The notes under the pieces: model-generated
Told to the model about the DNA's origin: nothing
What the model saw: the letters and a program-made list of their open reading frames with translations, nothing else
The model's database searches: none
Program-made: the position numbers and the translations under genes
Assembly: GCF_003260975.1 (NCBI RefSeq)
Contig: NZ_CP030041.1
Coordinates: 3,767,001 to 3,831,000 of the forward strand
Length of the DNA stretch: 64,000 nucleotides
DNA from: Echinicola strongylocentroti
GTDB taxonomy: Bacteria > Bacteroidota > Bacteroidia > Cytophagales > Cyclobacteriaceae
Reading direction: 5' to 3'
Shown here: one piece after another, positions 55,571-64,000 of the stretch
Layout: each line of letters starts with the position of its first letter
How positions within the stretch are numbered: position 1 is the stretch's first letter

Positions 55571-57970
55571 TTAACTTCCGCACATTTCACAATCATCAGG
55601 ATTGTCAAGTGAGCAGGCTATGGCATCTTGATTGTTGCTTTTGTTGGCTTCTTCCGTCTGGGCAGCAGCGTCTTGAGCGTCTTTTAGACCTGCCTTGTCC
55701 ACGGTAAATTGGATGGCACTTGTTGCAGCTTTGGAGCGCAAGTAGTACATGCCTGTTTTTAATCCTTTTTTCCAAGCGTAGAAGTGCATGGAAGTTAACT
55801 TTCCGAAGTTCGGTTCTTGCATAAATATGTTCATGCTTTGTGACTGGCAGATAAAAGCTCCTCTATCGGCGGCCATATTGATCACGACCTTCTGGGAGAT
55901 TTCCCAAACGGTCTTATAAAGATCTTTAATGTTTTGAGGTACTTCCGGCATGTCCTGAACAGAACCATTGGCGGCGATGAGCCTGTTTTTCATGGAATCA
56001 TTCCATAGCCCCAATCGGATCAGGTCTTTCATCAAGTGTTTGTTCACTACGATGAATTCACCCGAAAGTGTTCTTCGGGTATAGATGTTTGAAGTGTATG
56101 GTTCGAAACATTCGTTGTTACCAAGAATCTGAGAGGTAGATGCTGTTGGCATTGGGGCGACCAAAAGAGAGTTTCTTACCCCGTATTTAGCCACTCTTTC
56201 TTTCAGGTCTGCCCAATTCCATCGGCCTGATTTTGGCGTCACCCCCCAAAGGTCAAACTGGAATTGTCCCTGAGAAACTGGTGAGCCTTCATAGGTTTCA
56301 TAAGTTCCTTGGATTTTTGCCATTTCCATGGATGTTTCCATGGATGCATAGTAGATAGTCTCGAAGATGTCTTCATTGAGCCCTGCAGCTTCTTCACTGT
56401 CAAATGGCATTCTGAGTAAGATGAAGGCATCAGCCAATCCTTGCACACCGATCCCGATAGGACGGTGTCTAAAGTTGGATTTTTTGGCTTCTTCCACAGG
56501 GTAATAGTTGATGTCGATTACCTTGTTGAGGTTTTTGGTGACCACTTTGGTGATTTCATACAGTTTTTGGTGATCAAAGGATTTTTTGCCTTGACTGTCG
56601 GTCTTGATGAATTTAGGCAATGCTATGGAGGCGAGATTACACACCGCCACCTCATCTGGAGAGGTGTATTCCATGATCTCGGTACATAAGTTAGAAGACT
56701 TGATAGTACCGAGGTTTTTTTGGTTGGATTTACCGTTAGCAGCATCCTTGTAAAGCATATAAGGCGTGCCGGTCTCTATTTGGGATTCAAGGATTTCAAA
56801 CCAAAGCTCTTGGGCCTTTACCGTTTCGATGGCTCTGCCTTCTTTTTCATATTTCTCATAGAGTTTTTCAAACTCCTCTCCGTGGCAATCTGCTAGTCCC
56901 GGTGCTTCGTTTGGACAGAAGAGTGACCAATCTTCATTGGCTTCTACCCGCTTCATGAATAGGTCAGAAATCCAGAGGGCATAGAAGAGGTCCCGCGCTC
57001 TCAATTCTTCTTTACCGTGATTTTTCTTTAAGTCCATGAAGTCCTTGATGTCTGCGTGCCAAGGCTCAAGGTAGATCGCAAAGCTGCCTTTTCTTTTTCC
57101 TCCTCCTTGGTCCACATAGCGGGCGGTCATGTCAAAGTTTCTCAACATAGGGACAATACCGTTGGAGACGCCGTTAGTTCCTCGGATATAAGAGCCTTTG
57201 GCTCTTACGTTGTGGATAGAAAGACCAATCCCACCAGCGGACTGGGAGATCTTGGCGCATTGTTTCAAGGTGTCATATATACCATCGATGCTGTCGTCCT
57301 TCATGGTAAGGAGGAAGCAAGAGGAAAGCTGTGGCTTAGGTGTACCGGCATTGAACAAGGTCGGTGTAGCATGGGTAAACCACTTTTCGGAAAGCAATGT
57401 GTAGGTCTCAATGGCGGCGTCAATATCCTCTTTGTGGATACCGATGGCTACACGCATGAGCATATGCTGGGGACGCTCCACCACTTTGTCGTCAAGCTTG
57501 ATCAGGTAGCTTCTCTCCAAGGTTTTGAACCCGAAAAAGTCGTAATTGAAATCCCTGCTATAGTCGATAGCTTCGTCCAGGCGAGCGGCGTGTTTTTTAA
57601 CAATACCATAGACATCGGGAGCGATAAGGGCAGCATTGTCACCTGTTTTGGGATTGACATAGGTGTACAGTCTTTTCATGGTGTTTGAAAAGGACTGGCT
57701 GGTAGTTTTGTGCAGGTTGGATATGGCAATGCGGGCAGCAAGGATGGCGTATTCCGGATGCTTCACGGTCATGGATGCGCAGACTTCTGCTGCCAAATTG
57801 TCCAACTCTGAAGTGGTGACACCATCATAAAGTCCGTCAATTACTTTTTTGGCGACTTCGATAGGCTGGATGTACCTAGAGTCTAGGTTGCCACAGAGGT
57901 TTTCTATCCTAGTGGTGATCTTATCGAATCTTACCGATTCTCTTCTGCCGTCTCTTTTGATTACTAACAT
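55571..57970 (-). CDS. nrdA: Ribonucleoside-diphosphate reductase, alpha (class Ia)
   Basis: 799 residues. An ATP-cone is at 1-90 ([20 protein letters not shown]). Active-site residues: Cys in [12 protein letters not shown], the NLCTE motif (Cys radical and Glu), and VCNLASIAL. The segment [20 protein letters not shown] is also conserved. The C-terminal tail ends in CEMCGS, the CxxC that re-reduces the active site. It is the catalytic subunit making deoxyribonucleotides. 33 bp after nrdB on the same strand. Confidence 0.97.
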   Translation of the reverse strand: MLVIKRDGRRESVRFDKITTRIENLCGNLDSRYIQPIEVAKKVIDGLYDGVTTSELDNLAAEVCASMTVKHPEYAILAARIAISNLHKTTSQSFSNTMKRLYTYVNPKTGDNAALIAPDVYGIVKKHAARLDEAIDYSRDFNYDFFGFKTLERSYLIKLDDKVVERPQHMLMRVAIGIHKEDIDAAIETYTLLSEKWFTHATPTLFNAGTPKPQLSSCFLLTMKDDSIDGIYDTLKQCAKISQSAGGIGLSIHNVRAKGSYIRGTNGVSNGIVPMLRNFDMTARYVDQGGGKRKGSFAIYLEPWHADIKDFMDLKKNHGKEELRARDLFYALWISDLFMKRVEANEDWSLFCPNEAPGLADCHGEEFEKLYEKYEKEGRAIETVKAQELWFEILESQIETGTPYMLYKDAANGKSNQKNLGTIKSSNLCTEIMEYTSPDEVAVCNLASIALPKFIKTDSQGKKSFDHQKLYEITKVVTKNLNKVIDINYYPVEEAKKSNFRHRPIGIGVQGLADAFILLRMPFDSEEAAGLNEDIFETIYYASMETSMEMAKIQGTYETYEGSPVSQGQFQFDLWGVTPKSGRWNWADLKERVAKYGVRNSLLVAPMPTASTSQILGNNECFEPYTSNIYTRRTLSGEFIVVNKHLMKDLIRLGLWNDSMKNRLIAANGSVQDMPEVPQNIKDLYKTVWEISQKVVINMAADRGAFICQSQSMNIFMQEPNFGKLTSMHFYAWKKGLKTGMYYLRSKAATSAIQFTVDKAGLKDAQDAAAQTEEANKSNNQDAIACSLDNPDDCEMCGS

Positions 57971-58003
57971 GCTAACTTGGAGTTTAAGGTTGGGAAAAGG
58001 GTA

Positions 58004-58987
58004 TTAAAAGTCTTCTTCTACAGAAAACTTCGCTGAATCAGAGGCATCTTTGCCTTTCATGACCCCAGCTTTCTGATAATCGCCCACCCGCTTCTCAAAG
58101 AAGTTGGTCTTGCCCTGCAGAGAGATCATGTCCATAAAGTCAAACGGATTGGTGCTGTTCCATACTTTTTCACAGCCCAATTCTAATAATAGCCTATCGG
58201 CTACAAACTCAATATACTGACACATCAAATCGGCATTCATACCGATCAGCCTTACAGGAAGGGCGTCAGTTACAAATTCCTTTTCGATGGTTACTGCATC
58301 TTGGATGATTTTCGAAACGGTATCCTTAGGGAGAGGATTTTGGATATGCTCCGTGTAGAGGTGGCATGCAAAATCACAGTGGAGTCCTTCATCCCTTGAA
58401 ATCAGCTCGTTGGAGAAGGTTAATCCAGGCATTAGGCCACGCTTTTTCAGCCAAAAGATAGAGCAGAAAGATCCTGAGAAGAAGATCCCCTCCACTGCGG
58501 CGAAAGCTATCAGTCTTTCTTGAAAATCACCCTCGTCAATCCATCGCAATGCCCAGTCAGCTTTTTTCTTCACGCAGTCCAAGTGCTCGATGGCATTGAA
58601 CAGGCGGTCTCTTTCTTTTGGTTCTTTAATATACGTATCAATTAAAAGACTGTAGGTCTCCGAGTGGATGTTTTCCATTGCTATCTGAAAGCCATAGAAG
58701 AACTTGGCCTCGGTGTACTGTACTTCTGCCACAAAGTGCTCTGCTAGGTTCTCATTGACAATGCCATCACTCGCAGCAAAAAACGCCAAAACATGGGATA
58801 TGAAATGACGCTCGTCATCAGTCAGGTTTTTCCAGTCTTTAAGGTCCTGACCTAGGTCTATTTCCTCTGCTGTCCAAAAACTAGCCTCCGCTTTCTTATA
58901 AAATTCCCAGATGTCATCATGCTGAATAGGGAACAATACAAATCTGCTACTATCTCCTTGTTCTAATATGGGTTCCGTTTTTTGCAT
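58004..58987 (-). CDS. nrdB: Ribonucleoside-diphosphate reductase, beta (class Ia)
   Basis: 327 residues. Iron-ligand and radical residues are all present: ENIHSETY holds the E-x-x-H ligands and the Tyr that carries the radical, [10 protein letters not shown] supplies another Glu ligand, and [10 protein letters not shown] gives the final E-x-x-H. The Tyr radical generated here is passed to the alpha subunit. First gene of the nrdBA unit. A minus-strand TAGGTTTG at 59310-59303 could be a -7 element, but it has no well-spaced -33 box and would leave a leader of more than 300 nt. Confidence 0.97.
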   Translation of the reverse strand: MQKTEPILEQGDSSRFVLFPIQHDDIWEFYKKAEASFWTAEEIDLGQDLKDWKNLTDDERHFISHVLAFFAASDGIVNENLAEHFVAEVQYTEAKFFYGFQIAMENIHSETYSLLIDTYIKEPKERDRLFNAIEHLDCVKKKADWALRWIDEGDFQERLIAFAAVEGIFFSGSFCSIFWLKKRGLMPGLTFSNELISRDEGLHCDFACHLYTEHIQNPLPKDTVSKIIQDAVTIEKEFVTDALPVRLIGMNADLMCQYIEFVADRLLLELGCEKVWNSTNPFDFMDMISLQGKTNFFEKRVGDYQKAGVMKGKDASDSAKFSVEEDF

Positions 58988-59807
58988 TACGTCAGTCAGT
59001 TTTAATATGTCTTCAATTTATTTATAATCTCACGGCGTTTATTATTATGAAAATACCTTTCGTTGTCGAAAAATGCCTGATGAAGAGCAGTTTTTCCCAG
59101 AGCCGTACAACAAATATCACCAACAATTTCCAGAAAAAAAACCATAGGTTAGGACGAAGAATTAAGTTGTTGACTATTGGTCAATTTAATGATAAAATAT
59201 TATATATCAATGTGTAAAGGGTGTTAATTTAAAGTTAACATTCTATTAAAACGGCATTTATAGGGCATTCAGAAGGGGTGGAAAAAAAGTTAAAAAAATC
59301 TCCAAACCTAAATTCAAGCATTTTTTTGACTTTGAGTCAATATATTGGTCGGCATATAATTTACTGTAAGTCAGATTATTGTTTTGTTTTTTAATTGTGA
59401 AACAAACAACTGTTTGATTTTCAAATCCTAAACAAAAGCAAGCTATTTATGGATAATTTTCAATTGATAATTTCAATGAGTTTTCGTAGCTCATTATCCT
59501 ATAGTTTATAAGATGTTTGCTTTCGCCTATTGATTTGCCCAGGGCAAAGGCATTTAAAAAAATGTTCCTATTTGCATTTATATCTGCCGTTCCTACGGAA
59601 CTTACGCTTTTGTGTGTAATCATTTTTTGTTGTCACCAGCACCTTCTATATGACCCTCCGCCAAAGGCGGATTGGGCAGGATGCTCAGTTGCTAACGTCT
59701 ATTCAGGGTTTAACCTCAACCAAGCCAACCACTATATCTGAGCAGATAGCTGCGACGGCTTGTACGATCCAAATCAACTAATCATTCTTTCAGCCTATCC
59801 CGCCATT

Positions 59808-59894
59808 CGGCAAGATAGGCTACTGCGGTTTCCAATGTACAAATCGGGGCAAAGTGCCAGCGGCACGGATGATAGCTATGCCTACACGAAAATT
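59808..59894 (-). repeat. Repeat shared with 11.8 kb, short form
   Basis: On the minus strand this reads as the two outer blocks of 11767-12050 joined directly: 59894-59855 match 11767-11806 at 39 of 40 positions, then about 20 bp later comes GGAAACCGCAGTAGCCTATCT (from 59833). The palindromic core found at 11.8 kb is missing. Confidence 0.7.
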
Positions 59895-59921
59895 GTTTTT
59901 TGCTGTTCGGGATTTTTAGCT

Positions 59922-59970
59922 GTTCGGGATTTGTAATCCCGAACCGAGATAATGGGGATTTGAAATCCCC
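59922..59970. repeat. Two perfect hairpins
   Basis: GTTCGGGATT (59922-59931) with AATCCCGAAC (59935-59944), 3-nt loop; then GGGGATTT (59954-59961) with AAATCCCC (59963-59970), 1-nt centre. There is no T run, so they are not terminators. Confidence 0.7.
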
Positions 59971-60080
59971 CTAGACCATTTTTGTGAGGAGCATCGACAT
60001 CAATAGGGATATAGATTTTAAGCAACAACATGCGTTAGCCTGACGGCTATGGCCTTGGTTCCAGACAGGCTCGAAAAGCG

Positions 60081-60151
60081 TTGTTTCTTTCTGGGGTTTC
60101 TGTGCGTTCCGTGAGAAATAAAACCTACTGGCAAGAAAACGTATAATCAAA
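60081..60151 (+). repeat. GCGTATAATC hairpin repeat, copy B
   Basis: Shares TTTCTGTGCGTTCCGTGAGAAA with copy C and the ordered blocks CTACTGGCA and CGTATAATCAA with copy A. Its 5' part lacks the left arm of the palindrome. Confidence 0.7.
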
Positions 60152-60327
60152 TTACTATATATAAGATGTTTGCTTTCGCCGATTGATTTCCCCATGTTTG
60201 TATAAATCCAATTAAAAGAGATGTATATTTACCTGCGCTAAGAGAGTTACTAAGCATTTCGGAATCAGCTTTTTAAAGTTTTTACGTAAATCTTTTCGGG
60301 AAATTTTCTAGTTATCAAAATCCTCCT

Positions 60328-60335
60328 TATATTTG
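60328..60335 (+). promoter_or_regulatory. Putative -7 element of rplU-rpmA
   Basis: TATATTTG fits TAnnTTTG, 29 nt before the rplU start codon. A -33 TTTG is not clear. Confidence 0.5.
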
Positions 60336-60364
60336 CACCTCAATTTTGATAAAAAGTTCTTAGT

Positions 60365-60676
60365 ATGTACGCAATAGTTAACATAGCTGGAAAGCAGTTC
60401 AAAGTAACTAAAGATCAATATGTCTATGCACCAAAAATGCAAGGCGATGTTGACGCTTCCGTTGAGTTCGATGAGGTATTGTTGGCAGATGACAACGGTA
60501 CGATATCGGTAGGTGCCCCTTTGTTGGATGGCGCCAAGGTGACAGGAAAAATTCTTGATCATGTAAAAGGTGACAAAGTAATCGTCTTCAAGAAGAAGAG
60601 AAGAAAAGGTTACAAAAAGAAAAACGGTCACAGACAAGAGTTTACAAAATTACTTATTGAAAACATTACACTATAA
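60365..60676 (+). CDS. rplU: Ribosomal protein bL21
   Basis: 103 residues. MYAIVNIAGKQFKVTKDQYV at the N-terminus and the C-terminal basic KKKRRKGYKKKNGHRQEFTK are diagnostic. 33 nt before rpmA. Confidence 0.97.
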   Translation: MYAIVNIAGKQFKVTKDQYVYAPKMQGDVDASVEFDEVLLADDNGTISVGAPLLDGAKVTGKILDHVKGDKVIVFKKKRRKGYKKKNGHRQEFTKLLIENITL

Positions 60677-60709
60677 GTTTAATCTTATAGCCCTAAAACA
60701 TTAAAAATT

Positions 60710-60970
60710 ATGGCTCACAAGAAAGGTGTCGGTAGTTCTAAAAACGGTAGAGAATCCCACAGTAAACGACTTGGTGTGAAAAAGTTTGGTGGTGAATCTG
60801 TAATCGCTGGTAACATTATCGTAAGACAAAGAGGAACCAAGCATCACCCAGGACTGAACGTAAAAGTAGGTAAAGACCATACTTTGTTCGCCGTGTCTGA
60901 TGGAAAAGTAGAATTTAAGAGAAAGCATGATGGTAAGTCTTATGTAAGCGTAGTTCCCGCTGAAGCATAA
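60710..60970 (+). CDS. rpmA: Ribosomal protein bL27
   Basis: 86 residues. [20 protein letters not shown] at the N-terminus with the conserved [15 protein letters not shown]. The N-terminus begins directly with the mature-like AHKKG, so no Firmicutes-type leader is cleaved. Second gene of the L21-L27 pair, followed by a terminator. Confidence 0.97.
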   Translation: MAHKKGVGSSKNGRESHSKRLGVKKFGGESVIAGNIIVRQRGTKHHPGLNVKVGKDHTLFAVSDGKVEFKRKHDGKSYVSVVPAEA

Positions 60971-60991
60971 GATTTTTAATCGACAAAATAT

Positions 60992-61028
60992 TTAAAAAAA
61001 GCTGCCTTTACTGAAAGGTGGCTTTTTT
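60992..61028 (+). terminator. Terminator after rpmA
   Basis: AAAAAGCTGCCTTT pairs with AAAGGTGGCTTTTT across a 4-nt loop with one G-U and one mismatch; a T run follows. Confidence 0.85.
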
Positions 61029-61462
61029 TATTTCATAGAATCCATATAGAGCCAAAAGTTTCTCATCCTCCAGAAATATTGCTTGTCCTTTTTTTCAACG
61101 AGGCTTCCGTATGATGCATCAGTTGATAGGCTAATACATATTCCGTGTTATGATTATCCCCAATGATACCAGTAATCACAGAAAAGCCTTGCTTCATTCT
61201 GGGTGTTCTGTGCGTTCCGTGAGAAATAAAACTTACTGGCAATAAAGCGTATAATCAGATTCCGTGTTCATAAATTTTAATTATTTTATTTTTGTTCAGG
61301 GTGTGATTGTAGTATGTTATTCTGTTTTTTGAATGGTTGAAAATGAGTTTTATGTCTTTTTTTGGTGTATGAAAAGTATTGTGGTGTGTATTACCTGTTT
61401 TTGGTGTTTTTTATTTTTCTTTTTAATGGGTTATATTATTTCCAGTTTAACTCATATTATGA
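61029..61462. other. Gene-free stretch before the HlyD-family gene
   Basis: With the preceding terminator this is a 492-bp gap. Holds copy C of the GCGTATAATC repeat (61174-61258). CCAGAAATATTGCTTG (near 61072-61087) is also found near 49280-49295. A 45-codon frame at 61369-61506 is not called. No promoter could be identified. Confidence 0.45.
61174..61258 (+). repeat. GCGTATAATC hairpin repeat, copy C
   Basis: Left arm AATCACAGAAAAGCC and right arm TGTTCTGTGCG pair imperfectly. CCTTGCTTCATTCTGGG is also in copy A, and TTCTGTGCGTTCCGTGAGAA in copy B. Confidence 0.72.
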
Positions 61463-62632
61463 ATGAAAACGATTTTTCCAGCCTCTATAGTCAATCAAAC
61501 AACTGAATATTATCAAGGCAAAATATCCGTAAGGTCAAAGGTCATTTATACCAGTGTACTCGTCGCTTTGGCCGTAATGTTGGTGAGTCTTCCTTTCATT
61601 TATGTGGATGTATCGGTGAGTGCTAGGGGTAGTTTTCAGACTTCCTTGGGACGAAATGAAATCCACGCGCCTGTTTCTGGCAGGGTATCTTCGATTAATA
61701 TCGTCGAAAATGAGTCCGTAAAACAAGGGCAGGTACTGGCAGAGATCAAGTCGGACCAAGTGGATTTGGAGATTGACGGTGTGAACAGCCGGAAGGCGTT
61801 GGTACAGAATTTTATTGCTGACCTGCGTAAATTAATGAAGGTTAGTCCCAATCAGATAGATGATTTTTTGGGACGTACACTGACGACGAAGTATTATCAA
61901 GCAGCATTTTTTGAATATGTGTCAGGCGTACAGCAGCTACAAACGGTGCTCGAAAAAGAAAAACGTGACCTCAAACGTGCGAAGGTACTTTTTGATAGTA
62001 AGGCGATTTCGGCAGTCGACTATGATGAGTACAGGTCGAAGTTTGAGCAGTCTCTGGCCAATTTGGACATTTATCATAGTAAAAAAATCTCTTCTTGGGA
62101 ACAGGAGTTACGCGATTACCAGAATGAATTTGATGAGCTGGCCAATAGTAAAAAATTGCTCCGGGACCGGTTGCATCAATATAAGATCGTGGCGGGTGTT
62201 GCTGGGACGATCATTAACTTTGAGAATATTAAAATGGGGGATTTTGTATTTGCCAATCAAAAGATGGCTGAAATATCACCTGATAGCACCTTGAAGGCAG
62301 TGGCTTTTTTGGATCCAGCCGATATTGCTTTTGTCCAACCTGGCCAAAAGGTGAATTTTCAAGTGGACGCCTATGATTATAACCAATGGGGACTGTTGGA
62401 GGGAACGGTCGAAGAGATTGCCAAAGACATCAATATGATCAGTGAAAACGAAGTGGCATTTCGAGTTATTTGTAATTTGAGCAAGGAGGCGCTTTACCTA
62501 AAGAATGGCGTGGAGGGTGATGTGAAGAGGGGGATGACTTTTAATGGCCGGTTCCTAGTAGCCAGGCGTTCATTGTACCAATTGTTGTATGACAAAGTAG
62601 ATGACTGGCTCAACCCAGCTTTGAAAAATTAA
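61463..62632 (+). CDS. HlyD-family membrane fusion protein
   Basis: 389 residues. A short cytosolic N-terminus, one transmembrane helix at about 28-48 (VIYTSVLVALAVMLVSLPFI), a lipoyl-like half domain (NEIHAPVSGRVSSINIVENE; VLAEIKSDQVD), a long coiled-coil hairpin (about 90-220), the second half domain (IVAGVAGTIINFENIKMGDF) and beta-barrel. It connects an inner membrane transporter with an outer membrane channel in type I secretion. The next gene, 13 nt downstream, is the transporter. Confidence 0.9.
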   Translation: MKTIFPASIVNQTTEYYQGKISVRSKVIYTSVLVALAVMLVSLPFIYVDVSVSARGSFQTSLGRNEIHAPVSGRVSSINIVENESVKQGQVLAEIKSDQVDLEIDGVNSRKALVQNFIADLRKLMKVSPNQIDDFLGRTLTTKYYQAAFFEYVSGVQQLQTVLEKEKRDLKRAKVLFDSKAISAVDYDEYRSKFEQSLANLDIYHSKKISSWEQELRDYQNEFDELANSKKLLRDRLHQYKIVAGVAGTIINFENIKMGDFVFANQKMAEISPDSTLKAVAFLDPADIAFVQPGQKVNFQVDAYDYNQWGLLEGTVEEIAKDINMISENEVAFRVICNLSKEALYLKNGVEGDVKRGMTFNGRFLVARRSLYQLLYDKVDDWLNPALKN

Positions 62633-62645
62633 TGAGAGTAGTTTC

Positions 62646-64000
62646 ATGAGCAGAAGAATTAAGCAACGGGATATTACGGACTGTGGAGCGGCTTGCCTAG
62701 CCTCCATAGCGAGTAGCTATAAGCTGAACATGCCTATTTCTAAAATAAGGCAGCTGGCTTCTACCGATCAAAAAGGTACCAATGTGCTGGGGCTGATAGA
62801 GGCTGCCGAAGCGCTGGGATTTTCAGCCAAGGGGGTGCGGGGGAGTTTTGCAAGTTTGCACCAAATCCCAAAACCTGCCATAGCCCATGTGGTGATCAAT
62901 AAGACCCTTCATCACTACATGGTGATTTATAATGTGTCCAAACGCCATGTCAAGGTGATGGATCCGGCTGAAGGCAGGATGAAGAAATTTCCCCATGATG
63001 AGTTTAAGGAGATTTGGTCAGGTGTACTGGTTTTGTTAATGCCCAATGAAGAATTCAAAGCTATGAATGGTACCGTGTCAGTGGTGGGACGGTTTTGGTA
63101 CCTTATCAGTCCTCATAAAAGTGTGATGCTACAAGCTGTTTTTGGGGCGGGTATTTATACCATCCTTGGGCTGTCCACCTCCATTTACGTCCAGAAAATC
63201 ATAGATAATGTCTTCATCAGTAGAAATACCAACTTGCTAAACCTGATGAGCGTGGGGATGATCCTATTGCTGCTTTTTCAGGTTTTTATTGGAGTGTATA
63301 AGTCTGTTTTCGTCCTTAAGACCGGCCAAAAAATCGATGCTAGGTTGATTTTGGGCTATTATAAGCATTTGTTGACCTTGCCGCAGCGGTTTTTTGATAC
63401 CATGAGAGTGGGAGAGATCATTTCCCGTATCAATGATGCCGTGAAGATCAGGGCATTTATCAATGATGTATCTATCAACCTGGTGGTCAATGTGTTCATT
63501 GTGGTGTTCTCTTTTATGCTCATGTTTACATTTTATTGGAAACTGGCCCTGATCATGTTGATGATCGTCCCACTTTACTCTATTGTGTATATTATCACTA
63601 ATCAGCTGAACAAGAAGGCAGAACGAAAACTGATGGAAAATACTGCTGAGCTCGAATCACAACTGGTGGAATCTATCCATTCGGTGGGAACGATCAAACA
63701 GTTTGGGGCTGAGGGGCACGCTAATATCCAGACGGAAGGCAAATTTGTGAATATGCTTGGGTCTATTTACCGCTCAGGGGTCAACAATGTGTTTTCTGCC
63801 AGTTCTTCTGAGTTTATTTCTCGTTTATTCACCATTATTCTATTATGGCTCGGGGCAGGCTATGTTTTGAAAAATGAAATTACTCCAGGGGAGTTGTTGT
63901 CTTTTTATGCCCTGATCGGTTACTTGACAGGGCCCTTGGTCGGGATTATTGGCATGAACAAAACCATCCAAAATGCCCTGATTGCTGCCGACAGGCTCTT
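62646..64000 (+). CDS. C39-peptidase-containing ABC transporter, truncated by window edge
   Basis: Open from ATG at 62646 to the window end, 451 codons. The N-terminal C39 domain has the catalytic Cys 13 in ITDCGAACLAS, His in KTLHHYMVIY near 100-109 and Asp in KVMDPAEG near 116-123. Transmembrane helices follow from about 165 (SVMLQAVFGAGIYTILGLST, then NLMSVGMILLLLFQVFIGVY). The ATP-binding domain is outside the window. Such proteins cut leader peptides after Gly-Gly and export the rest, as bacteriocins or signal peptides. Cargo must lie downstream or elsewhere; none was found here. Confidence 0.92.
   Translation, partial: MSRRIKQRDITDCGAACLASIASSYKLNMPISKIRQLASTDQKGTNVLGLIEAAEALGFSAKGVRGSFASLHQIPKPAIAHVVINKTLHHYMVIYNVSKRHVKVMDPAEGRMKKFPHDEFKEIWSGVLVLLMPNEEFKAMNGTVSVVGRFWYLISPHKSVMLQAVFGAGIYTILGLSTSIYVQKIIDNVFISRNTNLLNLMSVGMILLLLFQVFIGVYKSVFVLKTGQKIDARLILGYYKHLLTLPQRFFDTMRVGEIISRINDAVKIRAFINDVSINLVVNVFIVVFSFMLMFTFYWKLALIMLMIVPLYSIVYIITNQLNKKAERKLMENTAELESQLVESIHSVGTIKQFGAEGHANIQTEGKFVNMLGSIYRSGVNNVFSASSSEFISRLFTIILLWLGAGYVLKNEITPGELLSFYALIGYLTGPLVGIIGMNKTIQNALIAADRL

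Larger units (their letters stand above)
58988..60364. other. 1.38 kb gene-free stretch upstream of nrdBA and rplU
   Basis: No gene. 58988-59500 is A/T-rich and must contain the nrdB promoter, including a palindrome CAATATATTG at 59338-59347. 59504-60198 is a patchwork of repeats: two near-identical 30-bp sequences ATAAGATGTTTGCTTTCGCC at its ends (from 59508 and from 60164), a copy of the 11.8 kb repeat, two perfect hairpins, and copy B of the GCGTATAATC repeat. 60200-60364 contains the rplU promoter. Confidence 0.55.

Noticed and set aside
59338..59347. CAATATATTG palindrome upstream of nrdBA as an NrdR box
   Set aside because: NrdR boxes normally occur in pairs with about 31-32 bp spacing and a longer consensus; only one short match is present in A/T-rich sequence.
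61369..61506. 45-codon hydrophobic frame (MKSIVVCITCFWCF...) just before the HlyD-family gene
   Set aside because: It overlaps the start of the HlyD-family gene by 44 nt in another frame, is T-rich by composition and has no Gly-Gly leader. It could be a small peptide but nothing supports it.

Overview
The window looks like chromosome of a member of the Bacteroidota, most likely family Cyclobacteriaceae (an Echinicola-, Cyclobacterium- or Algoriphagus-like genome). That placement is inferred from gene content: an atpD-atpC pair away from the other ATP synthase genes, a long NusB, a nusB-ytxH-DUF1573-yajC-ybbR-coaE cluster, a fused E1 alpha/beta 2-oxoacid dehydrogenase, many small beta-barrel outer membrane proteins, and promoters of the Bacteroidota type (TTTG, 17-23 nt, TAnnTTTG) with no consistent Shine-Dalgarno. 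Genus was not tested. Most genes are housekeeping and look intact; the unusual material is between them.

Layout. 1-6.4 kb: an edge-truncated lipoprotein, a secreted protein, a 1.4 kb gene-free stretch built of structured repeats, hemE, a collagen-motif lipoprotein, a GyrI-like membrane protein and a beta-barrel protein. 6.6-15.8 kb: an ABC exporter half, truA, small envelope proteins, a palindrome-rich gap, an ECF sigma/anti-sigma/outer-membrane operon and a PLP-dependent Cys/Met-metabolism enzyme. 16.1-21.7 kb (minus strand): YifB/ComM ATPase, a small membrane protein, an MsbA-like exporter and a Wzi-like outer membrane protein. 22.1-30.7 kb (plus strand): L31, a frameshifted GlmU-like gene, holB, a retropepsin-like protease with RimK, hemC, a lipoprotein PPIase, an RmlD-like reductase and an alanine/glycine symporter. 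30.8-40.5 kb: beta-barrel protein, AraC-type regulator with a CxxC N-terminus, branched-chain E1, MOSC protein, dnaK, a GroES-family co-chaperone and a second ABC exporter half. 40.6-49.1 kb: leucine-type dehydrogenase, the nusB...coaE cluster, an NlpC/P60 lipoprotein, atpD-atpC. 49.3-59 kb (minus strand): a six-bladed propeller lipoprotein, glpF-glpK-glpD, a beta-barrel protein, and class Ia nrdB-nrdA. 59-64 kb: repeat debris, L21-L27, then an HlyD-family adaptor and the start of a C39-peptidase ABC transporter running off the end.

How parts fit together. hemE and hemC are two steps of tetrapyrrole synthesis at separate sites. glpF, glpK and glpD are a complete glycerol uptake and oxidation pathway. 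RimK and the adjacent protease form a pair. dnaK sits beside a GroES-like protein without groEL. The ABC halves at 6.6 and 38.7 kb carry complementary degenerate ATPase motifs and could form one heterodimeric exporter although encoded 30 kb apart.

The main non-genic signal is at least four dispersed, structured repeat families: a 67-188 bp fold-back repeat with AACCCGG ends (five copies), an about 0.8 kb multi-hairpin element with 14-bp inverted ends that appears set into one of those repeats, a hairpin repeat ending in GCGTATAATC (three copies), and a repeat at 11.8 and 59.9 kb, one copy holding a large palindromic core. No tRNA, rRNA or CRISPR array was recognised.
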